Source: CAMFTQ01 sp051881615 (GTDB taxonomy: Bacteria > Bacillota > Clostridia > Oscillospirales > Acutalibacteraceae). Taken from it: DNA of 22,843 nucleotides. The translations under genes were made by a program, and so were the position numbers. The stretch spans positions 1 to 22,843 of the forward strand of contig JBJEQF010000001.1 of the NCBI GenBank assembly GCA_051881615.1. The letters are read 5' to 3'. The notes below the pieces were generated by a model, which was not told the origin of the DNA, made no database searches, and was given only the letters and a program-made list of their open reading frames with translations. Shown here in pieces: positions 13,265 to 21,156 of the stretch (the stretch's first letter is position 1; every line of letters begins with the position of its first letter).

Positions 13265-13504
13265 TTATTTTTCTGTAAATTCTCTCAGAATTCTCCTGAC
13301 CTGACGGTCAGTGTTTAATTGTTCCGTGATAACTGCGGCTGTCGGCTCAAGGTGAATAAGCTTTTTCTTTTTCTGACGGTCAAGCGGTCGGCTTTTTCCG
13401 TTGCAGATGAATGCAAAGCCTTCTTTTATGTCGGTTACTATAAAGTATCCGCCCTTGTCACGTCCTGCCTTTGCCCTTGCTACAGTACCGATTTTTATAT
13501 CCAT
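13265..13504 (-). CDS. Small KOW-domain RNA-binding protein (L14e-like)
   Basis: A 79-residue basic protein beginning MDIKIGTVARAKAGRDKGGY. The GTVARAKAGRDKGGYFIV stretch is a KOW motif as in ribosomal L14e/L6e/L27e and L24/NusG proteins, and KSRPLDRQKKKKLIHL follows. A gene of this type lies between map and infA in many clostridia, which suggests a role in ribosome function or assembly. No specific role is established to my knowledge. AGAGGT precedes the ATG. Only 11 nt separate it from the end of map, so the two are probably translated together. Confidence 0.85.
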   Translation of the reverse strand: MDIKIGTVARAKAGRDKGGYFIVTDIKEGFAFICNGKSRPLDRQKKKKLIHLEPTAAVITEQLNTDRQVRRILREFTEK

Positions 13505-13515
13505 TGTAAGACCTC

Positions 13516-14268
13516 TCAGTCTGCAACGGTCAAAATTTTCGGACCGTCAGGGGTTATTGCCACCGTATGCTCAAAGTGTGCCGACAGACTTCCGTCAACT
13601 GTTACAGTTGTCCATTCGTCATCAAGCACTCTTACATGATGCTTACCCTGGTTTATCATCGGTTCAATGGCTATTGTCATTCCGGGGATTAGTCTGGGAC
13701 CTCTGCCCGGTGTACCGAAATTTGGTACGCTTGGTTCTTCATGCAGCTTCGCACCTACTCCATGGCCGACAAAATCTCGTACCACCGAGTAACTGCGCTC
13801 TTCGACATACCTTTGCACGGCACTGCCTATATCGCCTATGCGATTGCCGGCTATTGCCTGCTTAATTCCCTCATACAGACTTTCCTTTGTTGCGTCAAGA
13901 AGCTGCTGTGCTTCGCGGCTTATACTGCCGCAGGCGAAGGTATAGGCGTTGTCGCCGTGAAAACCTTCGTAAAATGCACCGACATCAATGCTTACTATGT
14001 CGCCCTCTTTTAAAATCTGTTTTTTACTCGGTATGCCATGGATAACCACATTATTAACCGAAATACAAGCGCTGTTGGGGAATCCGCCGTACCCGAGAAA
14101 CGAGGGAGTCGCTCCCTGTTTCTCGATATATTTACGGACTATAGTATCTATTTCAAGTGTAGATACTCCGGGTTGTACTGCTTCTCCCGCAATTTTCAGC
14201 GCATTTGCGGAAATTCTGCACGCTTCCTTCATTATCTGAAGCTCACGTGACGTTTTGAGTACTATCAT
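13516..14268 (-). CDS. map: Methionine aminopeptidase, type I
   Basis: Removes the N-terminal methionine from nascent proteins at the ribosome. The 250-residue length is typical of type Ia. The five metal ligands are all present: Asp95 and Asp106 (SIDVGAFYEGFHGDNA), His169 (FVGHGVG), Glu202 (IEPMI) and Glu233 (FEHTVAI). His77 (NNVVIHGIP) is the expected substrate-contact His. The ATG lies 4 nt after the adk stop, so translation is likely coupled; the ribosome binding site (AGAGG) is inside the adk end. The adk-map pairing is standard. Confidence 0.98.
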   Translation of the reverse strand: MIVLKTSRELQIMKEACRISANALKIAGEAVQPGVSTLEIDTIVRKYIEKQGATPSFLGYGGFPNSACISVNNVVIHGIPSKKQILKEGDIVSIDVGAFYEGFHGDNAYTFACGSISREAQQLLDATKESLYEGIKQAIAGNRIGDIGSAVQRYVEERSYSVVRDFVGHGVGAKLHEEPSVPNFGTPGRGPRLIPGMTIAIEPMINQGKHHVRVLDDEWTTVTVDGSLSAHFEHTVAITPDGPKILTVAD

Positions 14269-14272
14269 ACGC

Positions 14273-14905
14273 TTACGCCTCTAAAGCCTTCATAATGCGG
14301 TCGGTTGTTGCCTTGACATCATTCTGACCGACAACCTCTGTAAGCTTGCCCTGAGCAGCGTAGTAATCCTTCAGCGGCTCTGTTTCCTTGTGGTAAACCT
14401 CAAGGCGAGCCTTAACTGTGTCAATATGGTCATCCTTGCGTTGAACAAGGGCGCCCTGACAGTCGTCGCAGATACCCTCTACCCTTGGTTTAAGGGTTTC
14501 GATGTGGTAAGGTCTGCCGCACTTTTCACAGACGCGGCGTCCGGACATTCTGTTGATTATCAGTTCTTCCTCAACCTCAAGGTTGATTACCTTGTCGATA
14601 ACAACACCCATAGCGTCCAGAGCCTCGGCCTGAGGAATTGTTCTCGGGAAACCGTCGAGGATAAAACCGTTTTGGCAGTCGTCCTGCGCAAGTCTTTCCT
14701 TAACGATGCCGATTACAACCTCATCGGGAACAAGCTTGCCCTCGTCCATATAGGACTTAGCCTTCTGTCCCATCTCAGTGCCGTTTTTCAACGCTTCTCT
14801 GATGATATTTCCTGTAGAAATAGTGGGAATGTTTAACTTCTCGCACAGCACAGCGGCCTGTGTGCCTTTACCTGCGCCGGGAGCGCCTAACATAATAATG
14901 TTCAT
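14273..14905 (-). CDS. adk: Adenylate kinase, zinc-containing LID type
   Basis: Interconverts ATP plus AMP and two ADP. The 210-residue protein begins MNIIMLGAPGAGKGTQAAVL with the Walker A loop at 7-14. DGFPRT (84-89) is the AMP-side signature. The LID carries Cys126, Cys129, Cys146 and Cys149 (CEKCG and CDDCQ), the four-cysteine zinc form usual in Gram-positives. AAGGAG precedes the ATG. It lies 18 nt after secY and just before map. Confidence 0.98.
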   Translation of the reverse strand: MNIIMLGAPGAGKGTQAAVLCEKLNIPTISTGNIIREALKNGTEMGQKAKSYMDEGKLVPDEVVIGIVKERLAQDDCQNGFILDGFPRTIPQAEALDAMGVVIDKVINLEVEEELIINRMSGRRVCEKCGRPYHIETLKPRVEGICDDCQGALVQRKDDHIDTVKARLEVYHKETEPLKDYYAAQGKLTEVVGQNDVKATTDRIMKALEA

Positions 14906-14923
14906 AAATTTATTCTCCTTAGA

Positions 14924-16246
14924 TTAGTCAAGGAAGCCCTTGTAGTGGCGCATCATCATCTGTGACTCCATCTGCTTTGATGTTTCAAGAGCAACACCTA
15001 CAAGGATGATTACGGAAGTACCGCCCATCTGCAGGCTTGTAAGTCCTGTAATGTCGCCGTAGATAATCGGGAGCAACGCGATGAGTGCTAAGAACAAAGC
15101 GCCGATTAAGGTAATTCTTGACAAAATCTTCTTGATAAATTCAGTTGTCGGTGCGCCGGGACGAATACCGGGGATTGTACCGTTGTTCTGCTTGAGGTTA
15201 TTAGCCATCTCAACAGGGTTGTACTGAATTGTTGTGTAGAAGTATGCGAACATTATGATAAGAACGAAGTACAATACGGCATAAAGCCATCCGTCTGATC
15301 TGAATGCCTTGAAGAAGCCGTCCATAAATGAACCGGCAGCCGGTGTCCAGAAGAGGTTGATTGTACTTGGAATTGATAAAATAGAGCTTGCAAAGATGAT
15401 CGGAAGTACGCCGCCTAAAGCTACCTTGATCGGCAAGTGGCTTGACTGACCGCCGTACATCTTTCTGCCTACAACACGCTTTGCGTATTGAATCGGGATT
15501 TTTCTTTCTGAGTCCTGCATAAATGTGATAATCCATACAACACCGAGGAAGATAAGAACCCAAAGAGGTACAGTAACAAAGAAGCTGCCGTTTACAGAGC
15601 TGTTCTGAACAGCAAGGTTCCAGTACTGACCTAAAACGCTGATTGTCCAAGGCATACGGGCAACGATACCTGCGAAAAGCAGAATTGAAATACCGTTACC
15701 GATACCGTACTGGTTAATCTGCTCACCCATCCACATCATAAGAGCTGTGCCGGCTGTGAATGTAAGGATAATTACGATTGCAGAAAATACTGCGTCAAAA
15801 CCGGACTTATAAATTGTAACGCCTGAACCCTTGAGGTACCAGAAGTAAGCAAAGCCCTGAATAAGACCTAAGCCTACAGTTACATAACGGGTGATTGTGG
15901 CGATTTTCTTTCTGCCTGATTCGCCCTCCTTAGCCATTCTCTCAAGAGGAGGAATGGCAACTGTCAGAAGCTGCATAATAATGGAGCTGTTGATGTAGGG
16001 AGTAACGCCCATTGCAAAAAGTGTTGCGTTAGAAAACGCACCGCCTGATAATGTGTTAAGATAAGCAAGAATTGAGTTACCTGACTCAACGCCGTTTCTT
16101 GTCATAAGGTCGTTTAAAGCCGCCATATCAAGAAACGGAACAGGAATAACTGAACCAATTCTGAAAACTATGATGATAAGCAGTGTGAATAAAAGCTTTC
16201 TTCTCAGATCCGGAATATTCCAGGCATCTCTGATTGTTCTGAACAA
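14924..16246 (-). CDS. secY: Protein translocase channel SecY (TTG start)
   Basis: SecY forms the membrane channel for protein export and insertion. The 440-residue protein has about ten hydrophobic helices, the family opening FRTIRDAWNIPDLRRKLLFT, and cytoplasmic loops such as QDSERKIPIQYAKRVVGRK and IKQNNG-type NNLKQNNGTIPGIRPG. The start is TTG at 16246, directly after the rplO TAA with no spacer; the TAA is also in the secY frame, so no earlier start is possible. The next Met is residue 42, inside the conserved part. GAGGTGG within the rplO end is the ribosome binding site. Confidence 0.97.
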   Translation of the reverse strand: MFRTIRDAWNIPDLRRKLLFTLLIIIVFRIGSVIPVPFLDMAALNDLMTRNGVESGNSILAYLNTLSGGAFSNATLFAMGVTPYINSSIIMQLLTVAIPPLERMAKEGESGRKKIATITRYVTVGLGLIQGFAYFWYLKGSGVTIYKSGFDAVFSAIVIILTFTAGTALMMWMGEQINQYGIGNGISILLFAGIVARMPWTISVLGQYWNLAVQNSSVNGSFFVTVPLWVLIFLGVVWIITFMQDSERKIPIQYAKRVVGRKMYGGQSSHLPIKVALGGVLPIIFASSILSIPSTINLFWTPAAGSFMDGFFKAFRSDGWLYAVLYFVLIIMFAYFYTTIQYNPVEMANNLKQNNGTIPGIRPGAPTTEFIKKILSRITLIGALFLALIALLPIIYGDITGLTSLQMGGTSVIILVGVALETSKQMESQMMMRHYKGFLD

Positions 16247-16687
16247 TTATACCACCTCTGCTTTTCCGCCTGCAGCTTCAATTTTAGCTTTTGCAGACTC
16301 AGAATAAGCAGAAACCTTAACTGTTAAGTTCTTTTCCAATTTGCCGTTGCCCAGCACCTTAATACCGTCAAAAGAATTTTTAACAATTCCTGCTTCTACA
16401 AGTGCCTTAGCGTCAACTACAGCACCGTTTTCAAATCTATTAAGTGTACCTACATTAATTGCAACGATTTCCTTTGCAAAAATGTTGTTGAAGCCTCTCT
16501 TGGGGATACGTCTCTGAAGCGGCATCTGACCGCCTTCAAAACCTACTCGCATACCCTTACCGGATCTAACCTTCTGACCCTTGTGGCCCTTACCTGCTGT
16601 CTTGCCCCAGCCTGAGCCGTGGCCTCTGCCGATTCTCTTCGGGCTTTTCTTTGAGCCTTCAACCGGTGAAAGTTCGTGTAACTTCAT
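16247..16687 (-). CDS. rplO: 50S ribosomal protein L15
   Basis: L15 binds 23S rRNA late in assembly. The 146-residue protein starts MKLHELSPVEGSKKSPKRIG and contains the glycine-rich basic stretch GRGHGSGWGKTAGKGHKGQK, which is typical. I chose the ATG at 16687 because AGGAGGTG lies 7 nt upstream; a start at 16723 would add 12 residues outside the family alignment and overlap rpmD. Its TAA abuts the secY TTG in the same frame. Confidence 0.97.
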   Translation of the reverse strand: MKLHELSPVEGSKKSPKRIGRGHGSGWGKTAGKGHKGQKVRSGKGMRVGFEGGQMPLQRRIPKRGFNNIFAKEIVAINVGTLNRFENGAVVDAKALVEAGIVKNSFDGIKVLGNGKLEKNLTVKVSAYSESAKAKIEAAGGKAEVV

Positions 16688-16703
16688 TTTTCGCACCTCC
16701 TGT

Positions 16704-16874
16704 TTACGCTTCACTAACCTCAATGAGGTGGATTATCTTTGCTACCTTGCCCTTTGTCTGAGGATTGTCAGGCTGAACTGTAACGTCGCCGATTTTCCTA
16801 AGACCTAAAGCGTGGGCGGTTGCAATCTGATCTTTTTTAGAGCCGATAAGGCTTTTTACTAACTTAATTGTCAT
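16704..16874 (-). CDS. rpmD: 50S ribosomal protein L30
   Basis: A 56-residue protein, MTIKLVKSLIGSKKDQIATA then HALGLRKIGDVTVQPDNPQT, a full match in length and sequence to bacterial L30. GGGAGG lies 8 nt before the ATG at 16874. It stands between rpsE and rplO, the canonical order, and its stop is 16 nt before the rplO ATG. Confidence 0.97.
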   Translation of the reverse strand: MTIKLVKSLIGSKKDQIATAHALGLRKIGDVTVQPDNPQTKGKVAKIIHLIEVSEA

Positions 16875-16892
16875 TATGGCAACCTCCCTTTA

Positions 16893-17390
16893 TTATAAAA
16901 TTTCCTTTACAGATTTGCCACGGATAGCGGCAACCTCTTCTGCTGTGCGAAGAGCTGCAAGTCCCTGAAGAGTAGCACGTACAACGTTGCAGGGATTGTT
17001 TGAACGAAGAGCCTTTGTTCTGATGTCCTTGATGCCTACAGCCTCAACAACTGCACGAACAGGGCCGCCGGCGATAACACCGGTACCGGGAGCAGCCGGC
17101 TTCATCAAAACTCTGCCTGCGCCGAACTCGCCGATAATCTCGTGAGGAATTGTTGTACCTCTTAAAGAAACCTTCATAAGGTTCTTTTTAGCGTCCTCGA
17201 TACCCTTGCGGATAGCGTCCGGAACCTCGCCTGCCTTGCCGATACCAAAGCCTACTGTGCCGTTACCGTCACCTACAACAACAAGTGCTGCAAACTTGAA
17301 GATACGACCGCCCTTAACTGTCTTTGATACACGGTTAATAGCAACTACTCTTTCTTTTAAATCCATTGCGGATGCGTCAATAATAGCCAA
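16893..17390 (-). CDS. rpsE: 30S ribosomal protein S5 (TTG start)
   Basis: S5 is important for decoding accuracy. The 165-residue protein reads MAIIDASAMDLKERVVAINR from a TTG at 17390. The start is supported by a strong GGGAGG site 7 nt upstream and by the family's usual N-terminus (M-A-x-I-D-A-S). The loop KTVKGGRIFKFAALVVVGDG, where spectinomycin-resistance changes occur, looks wild type. The GAGRVLMKPAAPGTGVIAGG segment is intact. rplR ends 18 nt upstream. Confidence 0.97.
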   Translation of the reverse strand: MAIIDASAMDLKERVVAINRVSKTVKGGRIFKFAALVVVGDGNGTVGFGIGKAGEVPDAIRKGIEDAKKNLMKVSLRGTTIPHEIIGEFGAGRVLMKPAAPGTGVIAGGPVRAVVEAVGIKDIRTKALRSNNPCNVVRATLQGLAALRTAEEVAAIRGKSVKEIL

Positions 17391-17408
17391 AGTATTTCCT
17401 CCCCTTCC

Positions 17409-17768
17409 TTAGAAATTGAGGCCGCCCTCACGGGCGCCTTCGGCCAATTCCTGAACACGGCCGTGATAAATATTGCCACCTCTGTCAAAAACAACATCGG
17501 TGATGTTCTTTTCTTTAGCGCGCTCTGCTACAAGCTTGCCTACAGCTCTTGCTGCCTCTTTGTTACCGCCGTTGCACTCAATGCTCTTGTCAAGGCTTGA
17601 AGCCTGAGCAAGTGTAACACCGTTTACGTCATCAATAATCTGAGCGTAAATGTTTTTTGTGGAGCGGAAAACGCATAAACGAGGACACGCTGGTGTACCG
17701 CTGATTTTACCACGAAGTCTGACGTGGCGCTTAATGCGAGCCTTTTTTCTGTCAGGTCTCTGTACCAT
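17409..17768 (-). CDS. rplR: 50S ribosomal protein L18
   Basis: L18 binds 5S rRNA in the central protuberance. The 119-residue product starts MVQRPDRKKARIKRHVRLRG and ends with the typical GGNIYHGRVQELAEGAREGG LNF tail. PRLCVFRSTKNIYAQIIDD is conserved. AAGGAGTG precedes the ATG. Order rplF-rplR-rpsE is standard. Confidence 0.98.
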   Translation of the reverse strand: MVQRPDRKKARIKRHVRLRGKISGTPACPRLCVFRSTKNIYAQIIDDVNGVTLAQASSLDKSIECNGGNKEAARAVGKLVAERAKEKNITDVVFDRGGNIYHGRVQELAEGAREGGLNF

Positions 17769-17785
17769 TTATCATTCACTCCTTA

Positions 17786-18328
17786 TTATTTACCCTTACC
17801 GGCCTTGCCTTCCTTGCGGCGGATTACTTCGTCAACGTACTTAATACCCTTGCCCTTATATGGCTCCGGCGGACGTTTTTCTCTTACCTTGGCAGCAAAC
17901 TGACCTACCTTTTGCTTATCAGCGCCATGGATAATGATTTTGTTCGGGTTTGGAACCTCGATTGTGATGTCCTCGGTATCCTCCATAATAACCTGATGTG
18001 AATAACCAAGGTTCATAACAAGCTGCTTACCCTGCTTCTGAACACGGTAACCAACACCGTTTACGTCTAATTCCTTCTTGTAGCCCTCTGTAACACCGAT
18101 CATCATATTTGCGATCAATGTTCTTGTCAGACCGTGAAGTGAACGGTTAAGCTTGTCATCATCGGGTCTTTTAACCTCGATAACGTTACCCTCGATCTCA
18201 ACGATCATATTAGGGTGAACTGTCTGTGAAAGAGTACCCTTAGGTCCCTTTGCAGATAAAACGCCGTTTTCAAATTTTACTTCTACTCCGGCGGGAATAT
18301 TTATAGGTTTTCTTCCAATTCGAGACAT
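17786..18328 (-). CDS. rplF: 50S ribosomal protein L6
   Basis: L6 sits by the factor-binding site of the large subunit. From the ATG at 18328 it has 180 residues: MSRIGRKPINIPAGVEVKFE, then GPKGTLSQTVHPNM, and the diagnostic KRPPEPYKGKGIKYVDEVIR near the C-terminus. AGGAGGTG lies 6 nt before this ATG. An in-frame start at 18349 would overlap the rpsH end and lacks a ribosome binding site. Confidence 0.97.
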   Translation of the reverse strand: MSRIGRKPINIPAGVEVKFENGVLSAKGPKGTLSQTVHPNMIVEIEGNVIEVKRPDDDKLNRSLHGLTRTLIANMMIGVTEGYKKELDVNGVGYRVQKQGKQLVMNLGYSHQVIMEDTEDITIEVPNPNKIIIHGADKQKVGQFAAKVREKRPPEPYKGKGIKYVDEVIRRKEGKAGKGK

Positions 18329-18342
18329 TTTCGCACCTCCTG

Positions 18343-18741
18343 TTACCAAATGAATGCCAGAACTTCGCCGCCTACATTTTCTTTACGAGCCTGACGGTCA
18401 GTCATAACGCCCTTAGATGTAGAGATAATTGCAACGCCGAGACCCTTCATTACCTTTGGCATATCCTCAACATTGCTGTAAATACGCAGGCCGGGCTTTG
18501 AAACTCTTCTGAGTCCTGTAATAACAGGAGTCTTGCCCTCGCCGTACTTAAGAACAACCTTAATAACGCCCTGCTTGCCGTCGTCAATTACTGTGAAGCT
18601 CTTAATATAACCCTCGTCAAGAAGAATCTGACAAATTGACTTTTTCAGATTTGACGCAGGAATTTCAACTGTGTCGTGCTTTGCTGAATTTGCGTTACGA
18701 ATTCTTGTAAGCAAATCTGCAACTGTATCAGTAATCTGCAT
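18343..18741 (-). CDS. rpsH: 30S ribosomal protein S8
   Basis: S8 binds helix 21 of 16S rRNA and in E. coli represses the spc operon. The 132-residue protein has DTVADLLTRIRNANSAKHDT, RVSKPGLRIYSNVEDMP and the C-terminal GVMTDRQARKENVGGEVLAF. AGGAGGTAA precedes the ATG. 14 nt separate its stop from the rplF start. Confidence 0.98.
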   Translation of the reverse strand: MQITDTVADLLTRIRNANSAKHDTVEIPASNLKKSICQILLDEGYIKSFTVIDDGKQGVIKVVLKYGEGKTPVITGLRRVSKPGLRIYSNVEDMPKVMKGLGVAIISTSKGVMTDRQARKENVGGEVLAFIW

Positions 18742-18759
18742 ACCATTTACCTCCTTTGC

Positions 18760-18945
18760 TTACCAGCTTGCTTTCTTTACGCCCGGAATCTCGCCCTTGT
18801 AGGCAAGCTCACGGAAGCAAATACGGCAAATACCGAACTTACGAAGGTAGGCGTGTGGTCTACCGCAGATATTGCATCTTGTGTATTCTCTTGTAGAGAA
18901 TTTCTGTTTTCTTTGCTGCTTAACTTTCATAGCAGTTTTAGCCAC
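18760..18945 (-). CDS. rpsZ: 30S ribosomal protein S14, zinc-binding type Z (GTG start)
   Basis: A 61-residue short S14: MAKTAMKVKQQRKQKFSTRE, then CNICGRPHAYLRKFGICRIC, with Cys24, Cys27, Cys40 and Cys43 forming the zinc ribbon. The start is GTG at 18945, with GGAGGG about 6 nt upstream. Family alignment (MAKTSMKVKQQR) supports GTG over the internal ATG at codon 6. The zinc-free long S14 form is not present in this window. Also called rpsN. Confidence 0.97.
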   Translation of the reverse strand: MAKTAMKVKQQRKQKFSTREYTRCNICGRPHAYLRKFGICRICFRELAYKGEIPGVKKASW

Positions 18946-18957
18946 AACAATCCCTCC

Positions 18958-19497
18958 TTACTTTGCAAATGGTGCGCCCATGAGAGTTAAAAGCTCACGA
19001 GCTTCCTCGTCTGTAGTAGCTGTGGTAACAAAGCAAATGTCCATACCACGAACCTTGTCGATCTTATCGTATTCGATTTCAGGGAAAATGAGCTGCTCTT
19101 TAAGACCCATATTGTAGTTGCCTCTGCCGTCAAAAGAGTTAGCATTGATTCCTCTGAAGTCTCTTACACGTGGGAGAGCAACGTTGAAAAGTCTGTCTAA
19201 GAACTCGTACATTCTCTCGCCTCTTAAAGTAACCTTAGCGCCGATAGCCATACCCTCACGAAGCTTGAAGTTAGCAACTGATTTTCTTGCCTTACAAACA
19301 AGTGCTTTCTGACCTGTAATCTTTGCTAAGTCTGTGCAGATAGCGTCAATAACCTTTGAGTTATCCTTAGCCTCGCCTGCACCTACGTTAATAACAATTT
19401 TATCAAGCTTTGGAATTTGCATAACACTCTTGTAAGAGAATTTTTTCATAAGAGCCGGTGCAACTTCTTTGGCATAAAATTCCTTAAGTCTAGCCAT
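18958..19497 (-). CDS. rplE: 50S ribosomal protein L5
   Basis: L5 binds 5S rRNA and contacts P-site tRNA. The 179-residue protein contains LDKIVINVGAGEAKDNSKVI, ITGQKALVCKARKSVANFKL and the C-terminal GMDICFVTTATTDEEAREL. Length is normal. AAGGAGG lies just before the ATG, 13 nt after rplX. Confidence 0.98.
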   Translation of the reverse strand: MARLKEFYAKEVAPALMKKFSYKSVMQIPKLDKIVINVGAGEAKDNSKVIDAICTDLAKITGQKALVCKARKSVANFKLREGMAIGAKVTLRGERMYEFLDRLFNVALPRVRDFRGINANSFDGRGNYNMGLKEQLIFPEIEYDKIDKVRGMDICFVTTATTDEEARELLTLMGAPFAK

Positions 19498-19510
19498 TTC
19501 TTAATCCTCC

Positions 19511-19831
19511 TTAAAGTGATTCGCCACATTTTTTACAAACACGGCCCTTTGTGCCGTCCTCGTAAAGCTTGTGTCCAATTCTTGTAGGCTTCTTGCAGCG
19601 TGGGCAAACAACCTGTACCTTGCAAGCATACATAGCACCCTCAGCCTTGATGATGCCGCCCTGCTCGCCCATTCTTCTGGGCTTAACGTGCTTAGATACC
19701 ATATTTACCTTTTCTACAATAACCTTGCCTTCTTTAGGGCTTACAGCCAATACTGTGCCTTTTTTGCCCTTATCCTTACCGCTTAATACTACAACGGTGT
19801 CACCTGTTTTTACATGAACCTTGTTATTCAT
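19511..19831 (-). CDS. rplX: 50S ribosomal protein L24 with C-terminal zinc ribbon
   Basis: L24 starts large-subunit assembly. The 106-residue protein begins MNNKVHVKTGDTVVVLSGKD; GDTVVVLSGKDKGKKGTV is its KOW motif. MVSKHVKPRRMGEQGGI is conserved. Cys76, Cys79, Cys99 and Cys102 (CPRC and CKKC) look like a zinc ribbon. GGAGGTG precedes the ATG, and rplN ends 15 nt upstream. Confidence 0.97.
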   Translation of the reverse strand: MNNKVHVKTGDTVVVLSGKDKGKKGTVLAVSPKEGKVIVEKVNMVSKHVKPRRMGEQGGIIKAEGAMYACKVQVVCPRCKKPTRIGHKLYEDGTKGRVCKKCGESL

Positions 19832-19846
19832 CTGCTGACACCTCCA

Positions 19847-20215
19847 TTAAAGTACTTCCGGAGCAAGTGATAAAATCTTGAGATAATCCTTATCACGAAG
19901 CTCTCTTGCTACCGGTCCAAAGATACGTGTGCCCTTTGGGTTTTTATCTTCTTTAATAATAACGGCTGCGTTTTCATCAAAACGGATATAAGTGCCGTCT
20001 TCTCTGCGCACGCCCTTTGCAGAACGTACGATAACTGCTTTAACTACATCGCCTTTTTTAACAACGCCGCCGGGTGCTGCTTTTTTAACCGAAGCAACTA
20101 CTACGTCGCCGATGTTGGCATACCTTCTTCTGGTACCGCCGAGAACACGAATGCACATAAGTTCCTTAGCGCCGGTGTTGTCGGCAACCTTGAGGTAAGT
20201 TTGCTGCTGTATCAC
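19847..20215 (-). CDS. rplN: 50S ribosomal protein L14 (GTG start)
   Basis: L14 forms part of an intersubunit bridge and the docking site of the silencing factor RsfS. The 122-residue protein opens MIQQQTYLKVADNTGAKELM from a GTG at 20215, with AAGGAGG about 9 nt upstream. Family alignment (MIQQ-T-LKVADN) fixes this start. RRYANIGDVVVASVKKAAPG and the C-terminal KILSLAPEVL are typical. Confidence 0.97.
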   Translation of the reverse strand: MIQQQTYLKVADNTGAKELMCIRVLGGTRRRYANIGDVVVASVKKAAPGGVVKKGDVVKAVIVRSAKGVRREDGTYIRFDENAAVIIKEDKNPKGTRIFGPVARELRDKDYLKILSLAPEVL

Positions 20216-20253
20216 AGTGTGTTCCTCCTTTTCTCAAAGCCACAATAACGGAA

Positions 20254-20511
20254 TTATTTAGCTTTCTCTATAATCTCGACGAGTCTCCATCTCTTATCCT
20301 TAGAGAGAGGACGAGTCTCCATAACCTTTACACGATCGCCGATGCCGCACTCATTGTTTTCATCATGCGCCTTAAGACGAACTGTGCGTTTTACAACCTT
20401 ATTATAAAGCTTGTGCTTTACGCTGTCTTCGATAGCAACAACGATTGTTTTGTCCATCTTGTCGCTTACTACTCTGCCGACAGCAGTCTTTCTCATATTT
20501 CTTTCGCTCAC
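20254..20511 (-). CDS. rpsQ: 30S ribosomal protein S17 (GTG start)
   Basis: S17 binds 16S rRNA early in assembly. From the GTG at 20511 it has 85 residues: MSERNMRKTAVGRVVSDKMD, then TIVVAIEDSVKHKLYNKVVK and a C-terminal RWRLVEIIEKAK. I chose GTG because GGAGGAGGA lies at ideal spacing upstream and family members begin MSERN-RK. The ATG at 20496 has no good ribosome binding site, and starts further upstream would overlap rpmC. Confidence 0.95.
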   Translation of the reverse strand: MSERNMRKTAVGRVVSDKMDKTIVVAIEDSVKHKLYNKVVKRTVRLKAHDENNECGIGDRVKVMETRPLSKDKRWRLVEIIEKAK

Positions 20512-20527
20512 GTTGCGTCCTCCTCCC

Positions 20528-20731
20528 TTATGCCTCAGCGCTCTGTAGCTCGTTCTGACGAAGTACAGTAGATACTCTTGCAATGTCCTTCTTAACGGCA
20601 CTGATGCGTGTTGGGTTTTCCAGCTGATTGATAGCTAACTGAAAACGAAGGTTGAAAAGCTCTTCCTTAAGCTCCTTGAGCTTTAACTCAAGCTCGCTTA
20701 CTGATAATTCTCTTAACTCTTTAGCTGTCAT
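20528..20731 (-). CDS. rpmC: 50S ribosomal protein L29
   Basis: A 67-residue, two-helix protein at the exit tunnel where signal recognition particle and trigger factor dock. It opens MTAKELRELSVSELELKLKE and contains LKEELFNLRFQLAINQLENP. The ATG shares one base with the rplP stop (TAATG), so translation is probably coupled. GGAGGG lies within the rplP end. Confidence 0.98.
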   Translation of the reverse strand: MTAKELRELSVSELELKLKELKEELFNLRFQLAINQLENPTRISAVKKDIARVSTVLRQNELQSAEA

Positions 20732-21156
20732 TATTGCTCACCCTCCGTTTCTTCTTTCTTAACAAACTTGCACTTTACAGGCAGTTTCATTGCAGCAAGA
20801 CGCATAGCCTCTCTTGCGGTAGCCTCATCAACGCCGCCAAGCTCAAACATAACTCTGCCCGGCTTTACTACAGCTACCCAATATTCAGGAGAACCTTTAC
20901 CTGAACCCATTCGAGTTTCAGCCGGCTTCTCTGTAACAGGCTTGTCAGGGAAAATTTTGATCCATACCTTACCGAATCTCTTGCAGTAACGTGTCATAGC
21001 GATACGGGCTGCTTCGATCTGGTTAGATGTAATCCAGCTTGGCTCTAAAGCCTGAAGGCCGAAATCACCGTAAGTAACCTTGTTACCACGATATGCCTTA
21101 CCAGTCATACGACCTCTGTGTACTCTGCGGTACTTAACACGCTTTGGTAACAGCAT
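20731..21156 (-). CDS. rplP: 50S ribosomal protein L16
   Basis: L16 helps position A-site tRNA. The 141-residue protein has MLLPKRVKYRRVHRGRMTGK, ITSNQIEAARIAMTRYCKRF and MGSGKGSPEYWVAVVKPGRV. It overlaps rpsC upstream and rpmC downstream by one base at TAATG junctions. GGAGG precedes the ATG. The C-terminus ends in an acidic tail (KKEETEGEQ). Confidence 0.98.
   Translation of the reverse strand: MLLPKRVKYRRVHRGRMTGKAYRGNKVTYGDFGLQALEPSWITSNQIEAARIAMTRYCKRFGKVWIKIFPDKPVTEKPAETRMGSGKGSPEYWVAVVKPGRVMFELGGVDEATAREAMRLAAMKLPVKCKFVKKEETEGEQ

Noticed and set aside
13401..13865. A 154-codon plus-strand frame opposite map and the KOW gene.
   Set aside because: Both minus-strand genes are complete with conserved residues; the plus frame has no family resemblance or start signals.
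15210..15650. A 146-codon minus-strand frame inside secY.
   Set aside because: It is an alternative frame of secY on the same strand, with no ribosome binding site, and SecY itself reads intact across it.
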